Positions 8,697 through 16,929 of a stretch of 64,000 nucleotides of DNA are shown in pieces. The position numbers were made by a program, and so were the translations under genes. The stretch is from Chitinophagales bacterium (lineage in GTDB: Bacteria > Bacteroidota > Bacteroidia > Chitinophagales > UBA2359), in contig JAWKLZ010000002.1 in NCBI GenBank assembly GCA_041392475.1, forward strand, positions 744,001 to 808,000, written 5' to 3'. Positions within the stretch are counted from its first letter, which is position 1, and the number at the start of each line of letters is the position of its first letter. A model generated the notes under the pieces. It was not told the DNA's origin. It worked only from the letters and a program-made list of their open reading frames with translations, and did no database searches.

Positions 8697-9903
8697 TCAA
8701 ATAAGCAAACATCACAACCAAAAGCACAGACAATATCTGAAATTTTAGCCTCCAGTTTGAATCCACTTTCACTTCATTTCCTTTGTTTTCCAACGAATTA
8801 CTCCAAGCAATGAAAGCATCCGCCATTGGCAATTGCCCAAAAACATATCTTTTCTTTGCATTGAAGGTATAAGCCACTCCAAAACCTTCGATACAATTTC
8901 GAAGCCCCTCATAAGTATCCCAACTTTCGTATTTTCCCATTGTTCTTTGTCCAACTATCGAAGCTGCCCCACCAATACCCAAAATCACGGGGCCAGAATC
9001 AATACTGCCTCTCCCACGTTGCCCTTTGGCATATTCTCGTATGCCAAGCAAGAAAAACCTCGAATCAAGGAACAGTTCTTTGTAGCGTTTAAACTGCTCT
9101 TGGGCAAACCCACCATCTATATCCTTCAAAAAATTCAGCATTAAACTTTGTGAAGAACCTCTTGCTCCTTCAAATGTGTTTCCAGAAATAGCTTCTACCG
9201 AATGTGGAATCAACCCTGTTTCAACATCCAGCTTTTGCCTCACTTTTATTACCCATTCTTCAATAGTGCTTTGGTATTCTTCTTCAAATATTTGGTCATG
9301 AATATTGATAGAAGCCATTGCGACCATCATATCCGCAGGCCAAGCCTGACCATGATAAGATTCGAGATAGGGAGAGTTAGATTGGCTCAAAACAGTGGAA
9401 ATTTGACTGCAGTATTGTTTGAATAAGCGAATATCACTGGAATCTCTATCTTCTTCTGATTGTACTGCCAATTTGCTGCCCAACAAGACATTACTCCATC
9501 CTTTATAAAATACACCATAGGCTAAAGGTAGGTTTTCGGGAAATATTTGTTTGGCCTTTGGTGAATTCACTTCTTTGATTGACCACGAAATTTCATCTAT
9601 CCCTTCTTTGTAGATAGGAGAATCCCTATCAAGATAACGAATCAAATTGCACCAACTCAACCCATATAGTGAGTTAATAAACACAAAGCCTTCTGGAAAC
9701 AGCGATTGCATTTCATCACCTGCGCCATTTCGGAGGGCAAATTTCAGAAAATTCAGTTGCTGATAAACATCCTCATTGTAAACACCTCTATCCGTGGCCT
9801 TAAAAGTAGGGTGATAATACAAGGAATAATTTAGATAGATTATACCCAACAGCAGAAGTACTGGAATGAGTTTTAAGCACCACTTTAAAAGCTTACTAAT
9901 CAT
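8686..9903 (-). CDS. Unknown membrane-anchored protein, 405 residues
   Basis: I do not recognise this family. It has a helix at each end (residues 8-30, WCLKLIPVLLLLGIIYLNYSL, and 388-403, ILSVLLVVMFAYLI) with a large soluble domain between, probably outside the inner membrane. The soluble part is helix-rich with SYHGQAWPADMMVAMASINIHD, GNTFEGARGSSQSLMLNFL and GPVILGIGGAASIVGQRT, a spacing that recalls alpha/alpha-toroid enzymes, but this is only a resemblance. Its ATG is 2 bp past the original stop of the gene that the insertion sequence split, so the two were once a tight operon. It now sits downstream of the IS. Confidence 0.75.
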   Translation of the reverse strand: MISKLLKWCLKLIPVLLLLGIIYLNYSLYYHPTFKATDRGVYNEDVYQQLNFLKFALRNGAGDEMQSLFPEGFVFINSLYGLSWCNLIRYLDRDSPIYKEGIDEISWSIKEVNSPKAKQIFPENLPLAYGVFYKGWSNVLLGSKLAVQSEEDRDSSDIRLFKQYCSQISTVLSQSNSPYLESYHGQAWPADMMVAMASINIHDQIFEEEYQSTIEEWVIKVRQKLDVETGLIPHSVEAISGNTFEGARGSSQSLMLNFLKDIDGGFAQEQFKRYKELFLDSRFFLLGIREYAKGQRGRGSIDSGPVILGIGGAASIVGQRTMGKYESWDTYEGLRNCIEGFGVAYTFNAKKRYVFGQLPMADAFIAWSNSLENKGNEVKVDSNWRLKFQILSVLLVVMFAYLIRE

Positions 9904-9905
9904 TT

Positions 9906-10010
9906 TTAGTTCTTTTTTGAAAACAACTCCCCAATCATCCGAAACGGAAAAGTCAGCGTCCGCCAGACTTTTTGATGGAAAGGACGACGGGTTTCAGTAA
10001 TGTAAAATTC
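9906..10010 (-). pseudogene. 3' end of the split regulatory-domain gene
   Basis: These 35 codons, including TAA at 9908-9906, are the detached C-terminus of the gene at 11337-12050. Removing 10011-11340 and one copy of the 8-bp duplication joins ...GIEIIEFY directly to ITETRRPFHQKVWRT... in one open frame ending SKKN. The joined protein would be 268 residues. The tail is basic and aromatic, and would end 2 bp before the next gene. Confidence 0.92.
10003..10010. repeat. Target-site duplication, left copy
   Basis: TAAAATTC lies directly outside the left inverted end of the insertion sequence and is repeated at 11341-11348. Confidence 0.92.
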
Positions 10011-11340
10011 CTGATTATAACGGATTGCTGTGATTTCGATATCCTCCTAACGAAGCCGCGATTAACAAATTCTGTAACCAGTCATGATGATAGACAAATC
10101 CGTTGAGTCTTGCCGCAGGACTGATTAAGACAGCTGATTCATCCCAAGCCTGTAAACAAGAGGGTGAAAAATTATGAAGAAGGGCAAAAGCTCTGAAATT
10201 ATGAGTAGTGCTAAGTATATCTCCATGAAACATTTGGGAGTTGTTGGCATGTCTATTCATTGCCCTCATGGATCTATCTATCATGTTGGAGGTTTTGTGT
10301 GCTTTGGGAAAGTCAAAATGTGCTAACCACTTGTTTTTCTTTTTACAGAGTTTAAGAATATTATCTTTCATGGGGCAGGAAGGCACATTCTTAGCTGTCC
10401 ATTCCCGAAGCCTTCTTATATGTTGTGCGAATTGTCTTTTTGAAGTAGTTCGATAAGCCTTCCACACCTTATCTGCTGCTGTATTGAAATAGTCTTGAAT
10501 CTTTTTTGTAGCTCTGTCTCTAATTTTTAGAAAGGCGTGTAAGAAACATTCAATGACTTGAATATTTGGATAGAGTTTTTGCCATGCGTTCTGTGTAGCT
10601 GTCCACCCATCTGTATTTACTGTATTAGGTTGGTAGTCAGATGACACATCCTCTGCTTCTTGTTTGAATACACCATAAGCTTCTTCCAAAGAATCCGCAT
10701 CTGCGCCAGAAGAAACTTCCATACCTAAAAAACAGTTTTGTCCCACAGTTGTAGCCACATAAGCTTTTTTACCTTGTATTTTTACATGGTGTTCATCTGC
10801 TAAAATATCGGAAGGTAATTTTTCTGGGTCATGGATGGTTGTGCCTACAATGCTATAATCACTAAAACAATTATAGAGGCGGTACCACCACATCGCATTG
10901 TATCCAAAAGCAAATGCCAATGCCCAGAAAGGAACACCGAACCGCTTTAAGAACAAGCCTTTAGAAGCTATATACGTCTTCGCTCTGCAATAAGGCAGAA
11001 TGAAACTTGGGCGTATTTGATAATTTTGTCCCGCTACTTTTATTTTTCGCATTTGGATATTCATTTTTTTCGACGGCCGAGTTTTGCCGTTAAGCACATA
11101 ACCTTTAGTCATTTGTGCAGGAAATAACTCGGGGCTTGTTGCCCATATTTCGCTAATTATTTGGCGAGCTATTTTTGGGTCGTTTAAAAATGAATCGTAT
11201 TTATTTTCCAAAATCGGTAATACAATCGTACAATTTTTGTTAATTTGAGATGCCATTGAATTTGCACTTGTTTGGTTCGTACTTTAAACATAAGCTTTTT
11301 CAGTGGCTTTTTTATTATCACAGCAAAACGTTACAATCAG
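10011..11340 (-). mobile_element. Complete insertion sequence, 1,330 bp
   Basis: The ends are 24-bp imperfect inverted repeats, 10011-10034 and 11317-11340, identical at 21 of 24 positions (CTGATT.TAACG..TTGCTGTGAT). The element is bounded by the 8-bp direct repeat TAAAATTC. It holds one transposase gene, whose stop codon lies inside the left inverted end. Removing the element and one duplication copy restores an intact host gene, which proves the boundaries. Eight-base duplications occur in several DDE families, and I cannot name this one by eye. Confidence 0.93.
10015..11256 (-). CDS. DDE-type transposase, family not assigned
   Basis: A 413-residue transposase, the only gene of the element. 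Candidate acidic catalytic residues are the Asp/Glu of SDILADEHHVKIQGKK (about residue 158) and the Asp of NTDGWTATQNAW, which is followed by QVIECFLHAFLKIRD, where the C...H spacing resembles the C2H-type insertion of some DDE families. The third acidic residue should lie near TSNMIDRSMRAMNRHANN, although that stretch offers Asp rather than the usual Glu. The N-terminal 130 residues have no obvious helix-turn-helix. The frame is intact, so the element may be active. The gene lies on the same strand as the gene it split. Confidence 0.85.
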   Translation of the reverse strand: MASQINKNCTIVLPILENKYDSFLNDPKIARQIISEIWATSPELFPAQMTKGYVLNGKTRPSKKMNIQMRKIKVAGQNYQIRPSFILPYCRAKTYIASKGLFLKRFGVPFWALAFAFGYNAMWWYRLYNCFSDYSIVGTTIHDPEKLPSDILADEHHVKIQGKKAYVATTVGQNCFLGMEVSSGADADSLEEAYGVFKQEAEDVSSDYQPNTVNTDGWTATQNAWQKLYPNIQVIECFLHAFLKIRDRATKKIQDYFNTAADKVWKAYRTTSKRQFAQHIRRLREWTAKNVPSCPMKDNILKLCKKKNKWLAHFDFPKAHKTSNMIDRSMRAMNRHANNSQMFHGDILSTTHNFRAFALLHNFSPSCLQAWDESAVLISPAARLNGFVYHHDWLQNLLIAASLGGYRNHSNPL

Positions 11341-12050
11341 TAAAATTCAATGATTTCTATGCCCTCATTGTCCAATTCAATCCGCATATTTTGAAGTTGA
11401 TTTACCGTCAAATCAATAGGAATTTCTTGGGTATTGAAGCCGATGTAACTAACCACTAAAACAACACTGTCCTTTTTTTCGATAAAAGGCATTTGCTCCT
11501 TCAAATCCAACTCAAACCTTCCTTCAATATTGGTAGCAACACCAATTTCGGTATCTTTTATCCACAAGGTAACGCCTATCAATGCTTCATTGGATTTTGC
11601 ATCAACGACTTTGCCACTTATCAAAAAAGGGTTTGCAGCCACTTCCATTTTCGCCGAATCTTGCTTACTTTCGGTTTTTAGGCTTTTGTCCACAGTCATT
11701 GTTTTGATTTCTACTACTTCCATATTCGGCTTACTTTCATTCGTTTGCGCCAATAAATTTGCAGCAGAAGACAAAACTCCAATGCCCATCAACAGGGATT
11801 TGGCATAAGCAAAACGGCTTTTTGAAGCAAGCATTTTACCGCCACCCAGTTGTTCTTCTGAGTAAATCCCACACAAGGCTCCCGTTTTGTAGGCATGCAT
11901 CACTGCAATTTCATGGGGTGTTTTGTTCCGAAAATCTACAATACATCGGTCACACTGAGCGCACAAGCGTCCACCTTTTATCGAAGGCATTTCGTCCCAA
12001 TATTGATTGCAGTGAGAGAGTTGGGAGAGGTTTATTTTGTTGATAGCCAT
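11337..12050 (-). CDS. Cys-cluster / CarboxypepD_reg-like protein, IS-truncated
   Basis: A 237-residue remainder of a 268-residue protein. The cytoplasmic N-terminus has a cysteine cluster, SHCNQYWDEMP...GRLCAQCDRCIVDFRNKT...GALCGIY, seen in Bacteroidota proteins and probably metal-binding. One membrane helix follows (about residues 83-101, SLLMGIGVLSSAANLLAQ). The outside part holds a carboxypeptidase-regulatory-like beta-sandwich (ISGKVVDAKSNEALIGVTLWIKDTEIGVATNIEGRFEL...VVSYIGFNTQEI). The frame now ends with a TGA supplied by the IS at 11339-11337. The lost 31 residues are at 9906-10002. The core domain is intact, so the product may still fold. Confidence 0.85.
   Translation of the reverse strand: MAINKINLSQLSHCNQYWDEMPSIKGGRLCAQCDRCIVDFRNKTPHEIAVMHAYKTGALCGIYSEEQLGGGKMLASKSRFAYAKSLLMGIGVLSSAANLLAQTNESKPNMEVVEIKTMTVDKSLKTESKQDSAKMEVAANPFLISGKVVDAKSNEALIGVTLWIKDTEIGVATNIEGRFELDLKEQMPFIEKKDSVVLVVSYIGFNTQEIPIDLTVNQLQNMRIELDNEGIEIIEFY
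11341..11348. repeat. Target-site duplication, right copy
   Basis: TAAAATTC follows directly after the right inverted end and matches 10003-10010. On the minus strand it encodes the last residues EFY of the truncated host protein. Confidence 0.92.
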
Positions 12051-12131
12051 GGGAATGAAAATTGTATGGTGTCGAACTTACGCCCTTTGAACTTGCATTT
12101 GAGCCTTGAATTTTGAATTTGAAGTTTTCAT

Positions 12132-12425
12132 TCACCGCTTCAATTGTCGGTGAAAATACCCCTGCCGCATCCGAAAAACCCAACGGTTGCCCTTGCTCAA
12201 AGCGGGTACGCCCAACACTTCACCACATTCCAAACAGGTCAAATTTGGTACATCTTTCACCTTTTCATATTCCGAATCCAACAAAGCCACCAATTCATCA
12301 GGTGCTGCAATGTTGGCAAAATACAAACGCAAGATGCCTTTTCCAGCACCGTATTTGTGGTAAGTTAACAAATAATTGCCACATTTTCCGCAGCTTATGT
12401 CGAAGGTCTTGTGTTTTTGTTTCAT
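12132..12425 (-). CDS. Small CxxC / CxxC protein (zinc-ribbon-like)
   Basis: A 97-residue soluble protein of unknown function with two paired cysteine motifs, ISCGKCGNYLLTYHK near residue 12 and LTCLECGEVLGVP near residue 64, the layout of a split zinc ribbon. The C-terminus is basic (RWVFRMRQGYFHRQLKR), which could bind nucleic acid. Its ATG shares one base with the stop of the large T9SS protein upstream (TAATG), so translation is probably coupled. That pairing is odd because the partner is a secreted adhesin-like protein. Confidence 0.75.
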   Translation of the reverse strand: MKQKHKTFDISCGKCGNYLLTYHKYGAGKGILRLYFANIAAPDELVALLDSEYEKVKDVPNLTCLECGEVLGVPALSKGNRWVFRMRQGYFHRQLKR

Positions 12426-14422
12426 TACTTCAATACAGTCACATACCCTTGTCGCTGCAATGTTTCGCCCGAAAACAAGGTAATTTCAGCCACATATACA
12501 TACACACCTTGCTCCACAAATCGAAGGTTGTGCAAACCATCCCAACCCTTCAAACCATCTCCTTCAAAAATTTTCTTTCCCCAACGAGAATACACCTGCA
12601 AAATCACCGATTCAATATTACGGCCCACAACTTGAAATCGGTCGTTTACATTGTCTTCATTCGGGCTAAAAGCCGTTGGAATCACCACTTCCTCCTCCTC
12701 CCTATCCGAAAGAATAGTGATGCGAATAGAATCTCCTACGATGCAGTCATTTTCATTTTGTGCCAACAAATAGTAGGTCGTACTTTGGGTTGGAGCAGCA
12801 GTTGGGGTCAAACAATCATTGCAGCTAAGTGCCTGAATAGGTTGCCATTGAAAGGTAAAATTACTGCCATCTGTAGAAGTTGCATTGGCTTCAATATTAA
12901 CCGACTGCCCCGCTTCAATGCTTTGGTTTTCGGTCAAAATGTCCACATTTAAGTTGGCTTGATTGAAGGTTTCTTGAAAAGTTGCTGTACAGCCGCCATT
13001 GCTTACCAACAATTCGATTGTGAAACTATTGGAGTTCGTAGAGTTGGTAAAAACCCGCACCGAATCGGCAGGGCCATCGAAGGGTAATTCAATAACTGCT
13101 TCCCCTTCAATCACATTCCACAAATAATTCACCTCCTCCCCTTTTGAGTTGCCGTTATAAAACAATACATCTTCTCCCGAAAAACACTCAAAAGTGCCCA
13201 AACCTTCAAAACTTGCCTCTGCTCCTGGCATAACTTCAATTTGTTTGGTCATCGTAGCTTGGCAAAGCCCAATATTGTCCGTAATATCATGCGTAATGCT
13301 GTGCATACCAACCCCTGCAATGTTTGGGTCAAAAACGGCAGCACCTCCTGTTGTCACAACGCCTGTTCCACCAAAAGTGCTGTTGCCTGAAACCCCTGCA
13401 ATTGGCATCAAGGAAATAGGACCATCGGTGATGCAGTATTGTTCGGGCAAATTGAAGTCGGGATTGGGTGGTGGAAAAACATTGAAGGTATAGGAATCCA
13501 AGCTATTGCAGCCATTTTCATCTTCAAAGGAGTAAAAAAGTTGGTAGGTGCCTACTCCCAAATTGGAGGCTTGAAAGTTTTGTATCAAATTGCCGTTGAT
13601 AAAAAAATCAGCATTTGCACCCAAATTACCCATTGGGGTGACAAGGGTTTCATCCGTTTCGCAATATTGCGCTGACAAATTGCTTTCGTCAATGACCGCA
13701 TTTTCTCCAACCCCTTCAACTGTAATGGTTTCTGTCACACTGCCACATCCTGGAACGGTATAGGTGATGTTGAAACTGCCAGGAATCACCGCAGGATTGA
13801 ACTGACCGCCTATGAATCCTGGCCCCGAGAAAGTGCCTCCCACAGGATTGCCAATCAAAGTAGCGGGCAAACTTCCTCCACAAATATTGAAGCCGCCCAA
13901 GTCGGTGTTTACTCCTTCAATGGTGAAACTCGGCCCTATTTCGATGGTGCGAACAATGGCACAACCGTTTGAAGTCGTGTAGGTAATGTCGTATTCGCCC
14001 GCTTCTGAAGGAACAAAACCTGCTCCAATCACATCTTCTCCACTGAATGTGCCTCCTGCAATGTTGGCTTGTAAACCGAAGGGTGCATCTTCTAAGCAGA
14101 AAAAGCTGCCACTTTGCCCATTGACATTGAAGAAAGTACCTATCGTAATTGTTTCGGTGACGCTGCAAGCATTGACAGTATAAGTGATGTCAAATTCTCC
14201 GATAAATCCAGTAATGGGCGGGCTGAAAGTATTGCCCGATACATGCAGACCGCTAAATGTGCCTCCTGCGGGTGTGCCTGTGAGCGTATAGTTGAGATTA
14301 GCAGAGGCTGCAAAACAGTAGTCCGAAATGGGATTGCTGCCTGTTACGCTGAACGAACATTGGGCGTAAGTCATTGAAGGTAAACAAAAAAGTATCAATA
14401 GCAGGGTAAAATAAAACCGCAT
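12425..14422 (-). CDS. T9SS type B cargo protein with repeated beta-sandwich domains
   Basis: A 665-residue secreted protein. A signal peptide (LLLILFCLPSMTYAQ) is followed by three clear repeats of about 75 residues, each with GGTFSG...F.P...G.(F/Y).ITYT...C...TI.(I/V), and a fourth diverged one (STFGGTGVVTTGG). These look like immunoglobulin/PKD-type surface modules. The last 90 residues (VVIPTAFSPNEDNVNDRFQV...GWDGLH...GVYVYVAEITLFSGETLQRQGYVTVLK) are the gliding-motility-associated C-terminal domain, the type B signal for type IX secretion. It should be anchored to or released from the cell surface. No catalytic domain is seen. Confidence 0.92.
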   Translation of the reverse strand: MRFYFTLLLILFCLPSMTYAQCSFSVTGSNPISDYCFAASANLNYTLTGTPAGGTFSGLHVSGNTFSPPITGFIGEFDITYTVNACSVTETITIGTFFNVNGQSGSFFCLEDAPFGLQANIAGGTFSGEDVIGAGFVPSEAGEYDITYTTSNGCAIVRTIEIGPSFTIEGVNTDLGGFNICGGSLPATLIGNPVGGTFSGPGFIGGQFNPAVIPGSFNITYTVPGCGSVTETITVEGVGENAVIDESNLSAQYCETDETLVTPMGNLGANADFFINGNLIQNFQASNLGVGTYQLFYSFEDENGCNSLDSYTFNVFPPPNPDFNLPEQYCITDGPISLMPIAGVSGNSTFGGTGVVTTGGAAVFDPNIAGVGMHSITHDITDNIGLCQATMTKQIEVMPGAEASFEGLGTFECFSGEDVLFYNGNSKGEEVNYLWNVIEGEAVIELPFDGPADSVRVFTNSTNSNSFTIELLVSNGGCTATFQETFNQANLNVDILTENQSIEAGQSVNIEANATSTDGSNFTFQWQPIQALSCNDCLTPTAAPTQSTTYYLLAQNENDCIVGDSIRITILSDREEEEVVIPTAFSPNEDNVNDRFQVVGRNIESVILQVYSRWGKKIFEGDGLKGWDGLHNLRFVEQGVYVYVAEITLFSGETLQRQGYVTVLK

Positions 14423-14572
14423 GGGATTGTTGTTTTAGAACAGAAAATTAGAGAAATTCAAATTAAAAACTCAAATACAAATTCAACTAATCACTTGAAA
14501 ATAAACAAATTGCTTTTCATAATTAATTTATTTTGGTTTTTCTTAGTGTTTACAAAAATACGGAAAAGTATC

Positions 14573-16135
14573 TTAGGACACAGATTTCGCAGATGACAAA
14601 GTTTTGGTCAAAAAAGCCGTTTTCAATTCCCAAATCAAACAAACACACACTACAAAATACTCGAAACCAACTAAATATAAATTTTCAGTATAAGCATCGG
14701 TCAAGTAGGTGTAGTAGGTCAAAACCACCATACCCGACCACACAATGGGAAATCGAAAGGGGGTGAAAATACAAAGTGCCACCAAGCTAGAAACGTACCA
14801 AGGATGAACAATGTTGGCAAAGGCAAAATAAATCAATAGTGCGAAAAGGAAGCCTTGCAGTAATGTTTTCAGATGGGCGGCAACCGATTTTTCATTTCCC
14901 CAATTTTTGTTTTCCCAAAAAGCCATAGCCATAATTCCAACCAAGGTCAAGATGGCTAAATTGCGTCCTGCTGTTTGGATGATGTTGTAGCCATATACTT
15001 GATAACCAATCCATCGGACGAGGTAGTAGATACTGGCATTGAACTCAAATTTTTGGAAATACAGCCCAATGCTTGACAGCAGATTTTGAAGGATGTCGAA
15101 GGTGAACAAAGGCACAAAACCGAATAATGTCACCATTCCTGCAATGGCACCGTACAAAATGCCTTTACGCCAACCCAATAAGCGAATGAAGAAAGGCAAG
15201 AAAATCATTGGAATAAGTTTGGAGCTGATTGCCAAACCCATTGCAGCGGCAGAAAATACCCAACTTCTCGTTTTCACTTCCACTTTTGGACTTCCCACCA
15301 TGCACCGCCAAAATTCTTTACCCCAATGTTTGTAATCCATTACCCACTGTCCTATGCCCAACGTTTTTCGCCCACCATCCTCCATCCTTCGTCTTTCGTC
15401 TTTCATCTTTCGTCTTGCTTCTTGCTTCTTGCTTCTTGCGTCCAATAAAAACCAAACTGCTAATAAAATGAAAAAAATCATGGCTGCTTCAAAATGCACA
15501 TTCCCAGTCAATTCCACAATTACCAAAGGATTGAGGGCATACAACAAGGTTTTCTTGGGCTGCAATCCCAACCTTTGCACCATCCGATACAAGAGGTAAA
15601 TGCTGCCTACTTCAAACAACAACAAACAGGTTTTCATCAAAGCTGTTGCGCCATACAGGTCATTGGGGAAAAACGAACAAGCAAACCAGAAAATGAACTG
15701 ACAGACAGGTGGATAGATGGTGAAATATTGAGGTGAATTGAGTTGGGAATAGAGTTCGAGGTTGATATTGTTGGGAATCAAACCTTGATAAGTTCCATCT
15801 ATGAAATGAATGGGTAGTGCTTCAAAAGGACTGATGCCATTGCCGAGTAAACGTCCGTCCCAATTGAAGCGGTAAAAATCGTCGGATAGATTGGGAAGGG
15901 CAAACAACAGCAAAACACGAAACAGAATGGCGGCAATTAACAGAAAGCGATAGGTAGGAGCATCTTTCACAGATTGATACAACAGCCCATAAGCTAAAAA
16001 CAACACACCAAACAAGGCAAAAACTTGATAGACCTCAGTGCGGAGTGTGCGGTAAGCCAAAAGATAGTAAGCTGCAAAGGAAAGCAAGACTAAGAGGGTG
16101 GTCAATGCTTTGGGTTTATTTTTTTTGAAGTTCAA
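14573..16135 (-). CDS. GT-C glycosyltransferase with an in-frame repeat insertion
   Basis: A 520-residue polytopic membrane protein with about twelve helices. The segment LPNLSDDFYRFNWDGRLLGNGISPFE is the GT-C signature, with the catalytic acidic pair in the first outer loop after helix 1-2, and resembles bacterial alpha-mannosyltransferases using polyprenyl-phosphate sugars. HFEAAMIFFILLAVWFLLDA and ISSKLIPMIFLPFFIRLLGW are later helices. Residues about 230-290 form a highly charged stretch (KKQEARRKMKDERRRMEDGG) that interrupts the loop between two helices and is encoded by a heptanucleotide repeat at 15372-15441. The acceptor is not known. Confidence 0.85.
   Translation of the reverse strand: MNFKKNKPKALTTLLVLLSFAAYYLLAYRTLRTEVYQVFALFGVLFLAYGLLYQSVKDAPTYRFLLIAAILFRVLLLFALPNLSDDFYRFNWDGRLLGNGISPFEALPIHFIDGTYQGLIPNNINLELYSQLNSPQYFTIYPPVCQFIFWFACSFFPNDLYGATALMKTCLLLFEVGSIYLLYRMVQRLGLQPKKTLLYALNPLVIVELTGNVHFEAAMIFFILLAVWFLLDARSKKQEARRKMKDERRRMEDGGRKTLGIGQWVMDYKHWGKEFWRCMVGSPKVEVKTRSWVFSAAAMGLAISSKLIPMIFLPFFIRLLGWRKGILYGAIAGMVTLFGFVPLFTFDILQNLLSSIGLYFQKFEFNASIYYLVRWIGYQVYGYNIIQTAGRNLAILTLVGIMAMAFWENKNWGNEKSVAAHLKTLLQGFLFALLIYFAFANIVHPWYVSSLVALCIFTPFRFPIVWSGMVVLTYYTYLTDAYTENLYLVGFEYFVVCVCLIWELKTAFLTKTLSSAKSVS
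15372..15441. repeat. Heptanucleotide tandem repeat inside a coding region
   Basis: Ten consecutive 7-base units can be read on the plus strand, drifting from CCACCAT and CCTCCAT through CCTTCGT, CTTTCGT, CTTTCAT and CTTTCGT to three exact CTTGCTT and one CTTGCGT. This is the type of short tandem repeat (STRR) described in cyanobacteria and seen in other genomes. It codes for the charged insert of the glycosyltransferase. Confidence 0.9.
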
Positions 16136-16158
16136 CGGCCTGCGTTTTAGAGGTCAAA

Positions 16159-16473
16159 TTATTTGTTTTCCAATGCTTCTAAACCTCCTTTGAGGTTGTA
16201 CAAGTTTTTGAAGCCCAACATGGCCATATAATTACAAGCATTGACGCTTCTCATACCAATTCTGCAATAGACAAAGTAGTGTTTGGTTTTGTCCAATTCA
16301 TTGATTTCTTCTACAAAATCTGGATTTTTGATATCAATGTTGAGTGATTCTTCCAAGTGAAAATCTGCGTATTCGGTTGAAGTCCTTACATCTAAGAGGA
16401 TGCAGCCTGCGTTTTGCTTGCTCATTTCCAAGAAAGTAGCGGGCATTAGGTGTTGGAATCTCGTTTTGTTCAT
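16159..16473 (-). CDS. Rhodanese-like domain protein
   Basis: A 104-residue single-domain rhodanese. The N-terminal CH2A-like motif is GCILLDVRTSTEYADFHLEESLNI and the active-site loop is HYFVYCRIGMRSVNACNYM, with the cysteine that would carry persulfide sulfur. The end FKNLYNLKGGLEALE is the usual last helix. It has no signal peptide and so is cytoplasmic. It probably moves sulfur or acts as a redox carrier; the partner is not clear. It lies 24 bp upstream of the glycosyltransferase on the same strand. Confidence 0.93.
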   Translation of the reverse strand: MNKTRFQHLMPATFLEMSKQNAGCILLDVRTSTEYADFHLEESLNIDIKNPDFVEEINELDKTKHYFVYCRIGMRSVNACNYMAMLGFKNLYNLKGGLEALENK

Positions 16474-16644
16474 ATAGATTTGAAATCGGATGAAATGGGT
16501 TGAATCGTAAAATTAAGAATGTGTGATGGCAAAAGTCTTGAAGTTTTTATTTATTTTCGTCTTTTGTCAAATAAATTCAATTTTCGAGGGCTGATAGTGC
16601 CATGAAAAGCAGTTGTCCTTCTACCTAAAAAAATAGTGTTTACT

Positions 16645-16854
16645 ATGGATATTGTTAAAGTTTTTGCGACCATTTTAACCCTTGCGGGAATGTTTTTACT
16701 CATTTTTGCCTGTTTTGCAGTGATGAAAGGCAGCGGCACTTTGCTCGGTGTGCAAGTAGAAAAAATGGGCTTTTTAGCTCCTACCTTTCTTGGAGGTATT
16801 TTCTTTGCAGGTGGCCTGTACTTGTTTCGGTATTTGATGGGAGCAAAGAAATAG
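16645..16854 (+). CDS. Small two-helix membrane protein
   Basis: A 69-residue protein of unknown function, started at the ATG at 16645 (MDIVKVFATIL); a GTG at 16636 in frame is the alternative. Two hydrophobic helices (FATILTLAGMFLLIFACFAVM and APTFLGGIFFAGGLYLFRYLMG) flank a short loop, and a basic end follows. A strong 14-bp hairpin terminator stands 30 bp downstream, which supports it as a real transcript. Confidence 0.65.
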   Translation: MDIVKVFATILTLAGMFLLIFACFAVMKGSGTLLGVQVEKMGFLAPTFLGGIFFAGGLYLFRYLMGAKK

Positions 16855-16884
16855 TTAATAACCAAGTTGTTATTTTATTTTTCT

Positions 16885-16929
16885 GCCTTGCTTGTGTTTA
16901 TTAAGAATGAACACAAGCAAGGCTTTTTT
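16885..16929 (+). terminator. Rho-independent terminator
   Basis: A perfect 14-bp stem (GCCTTGCTTGTGTT at 16885-16898 with its complement at 16910-16923) is followed by six T on the plus strand. It serves the small membrane protein gene and ends at the stop codon of the convergent VOC-like gene. Confidence 0.9.

Noticed and set aside
12113..12952. 279-codon plus-strand frame
   Set aside because: It is antisense to the T9SS type B gene and the CxxC gene and lacks protein-like composition.
15372..15441. Possible CRISPR-like array
   Set aside because: The period is 7 bases with no spacers, so it is a simple tandem repeat.
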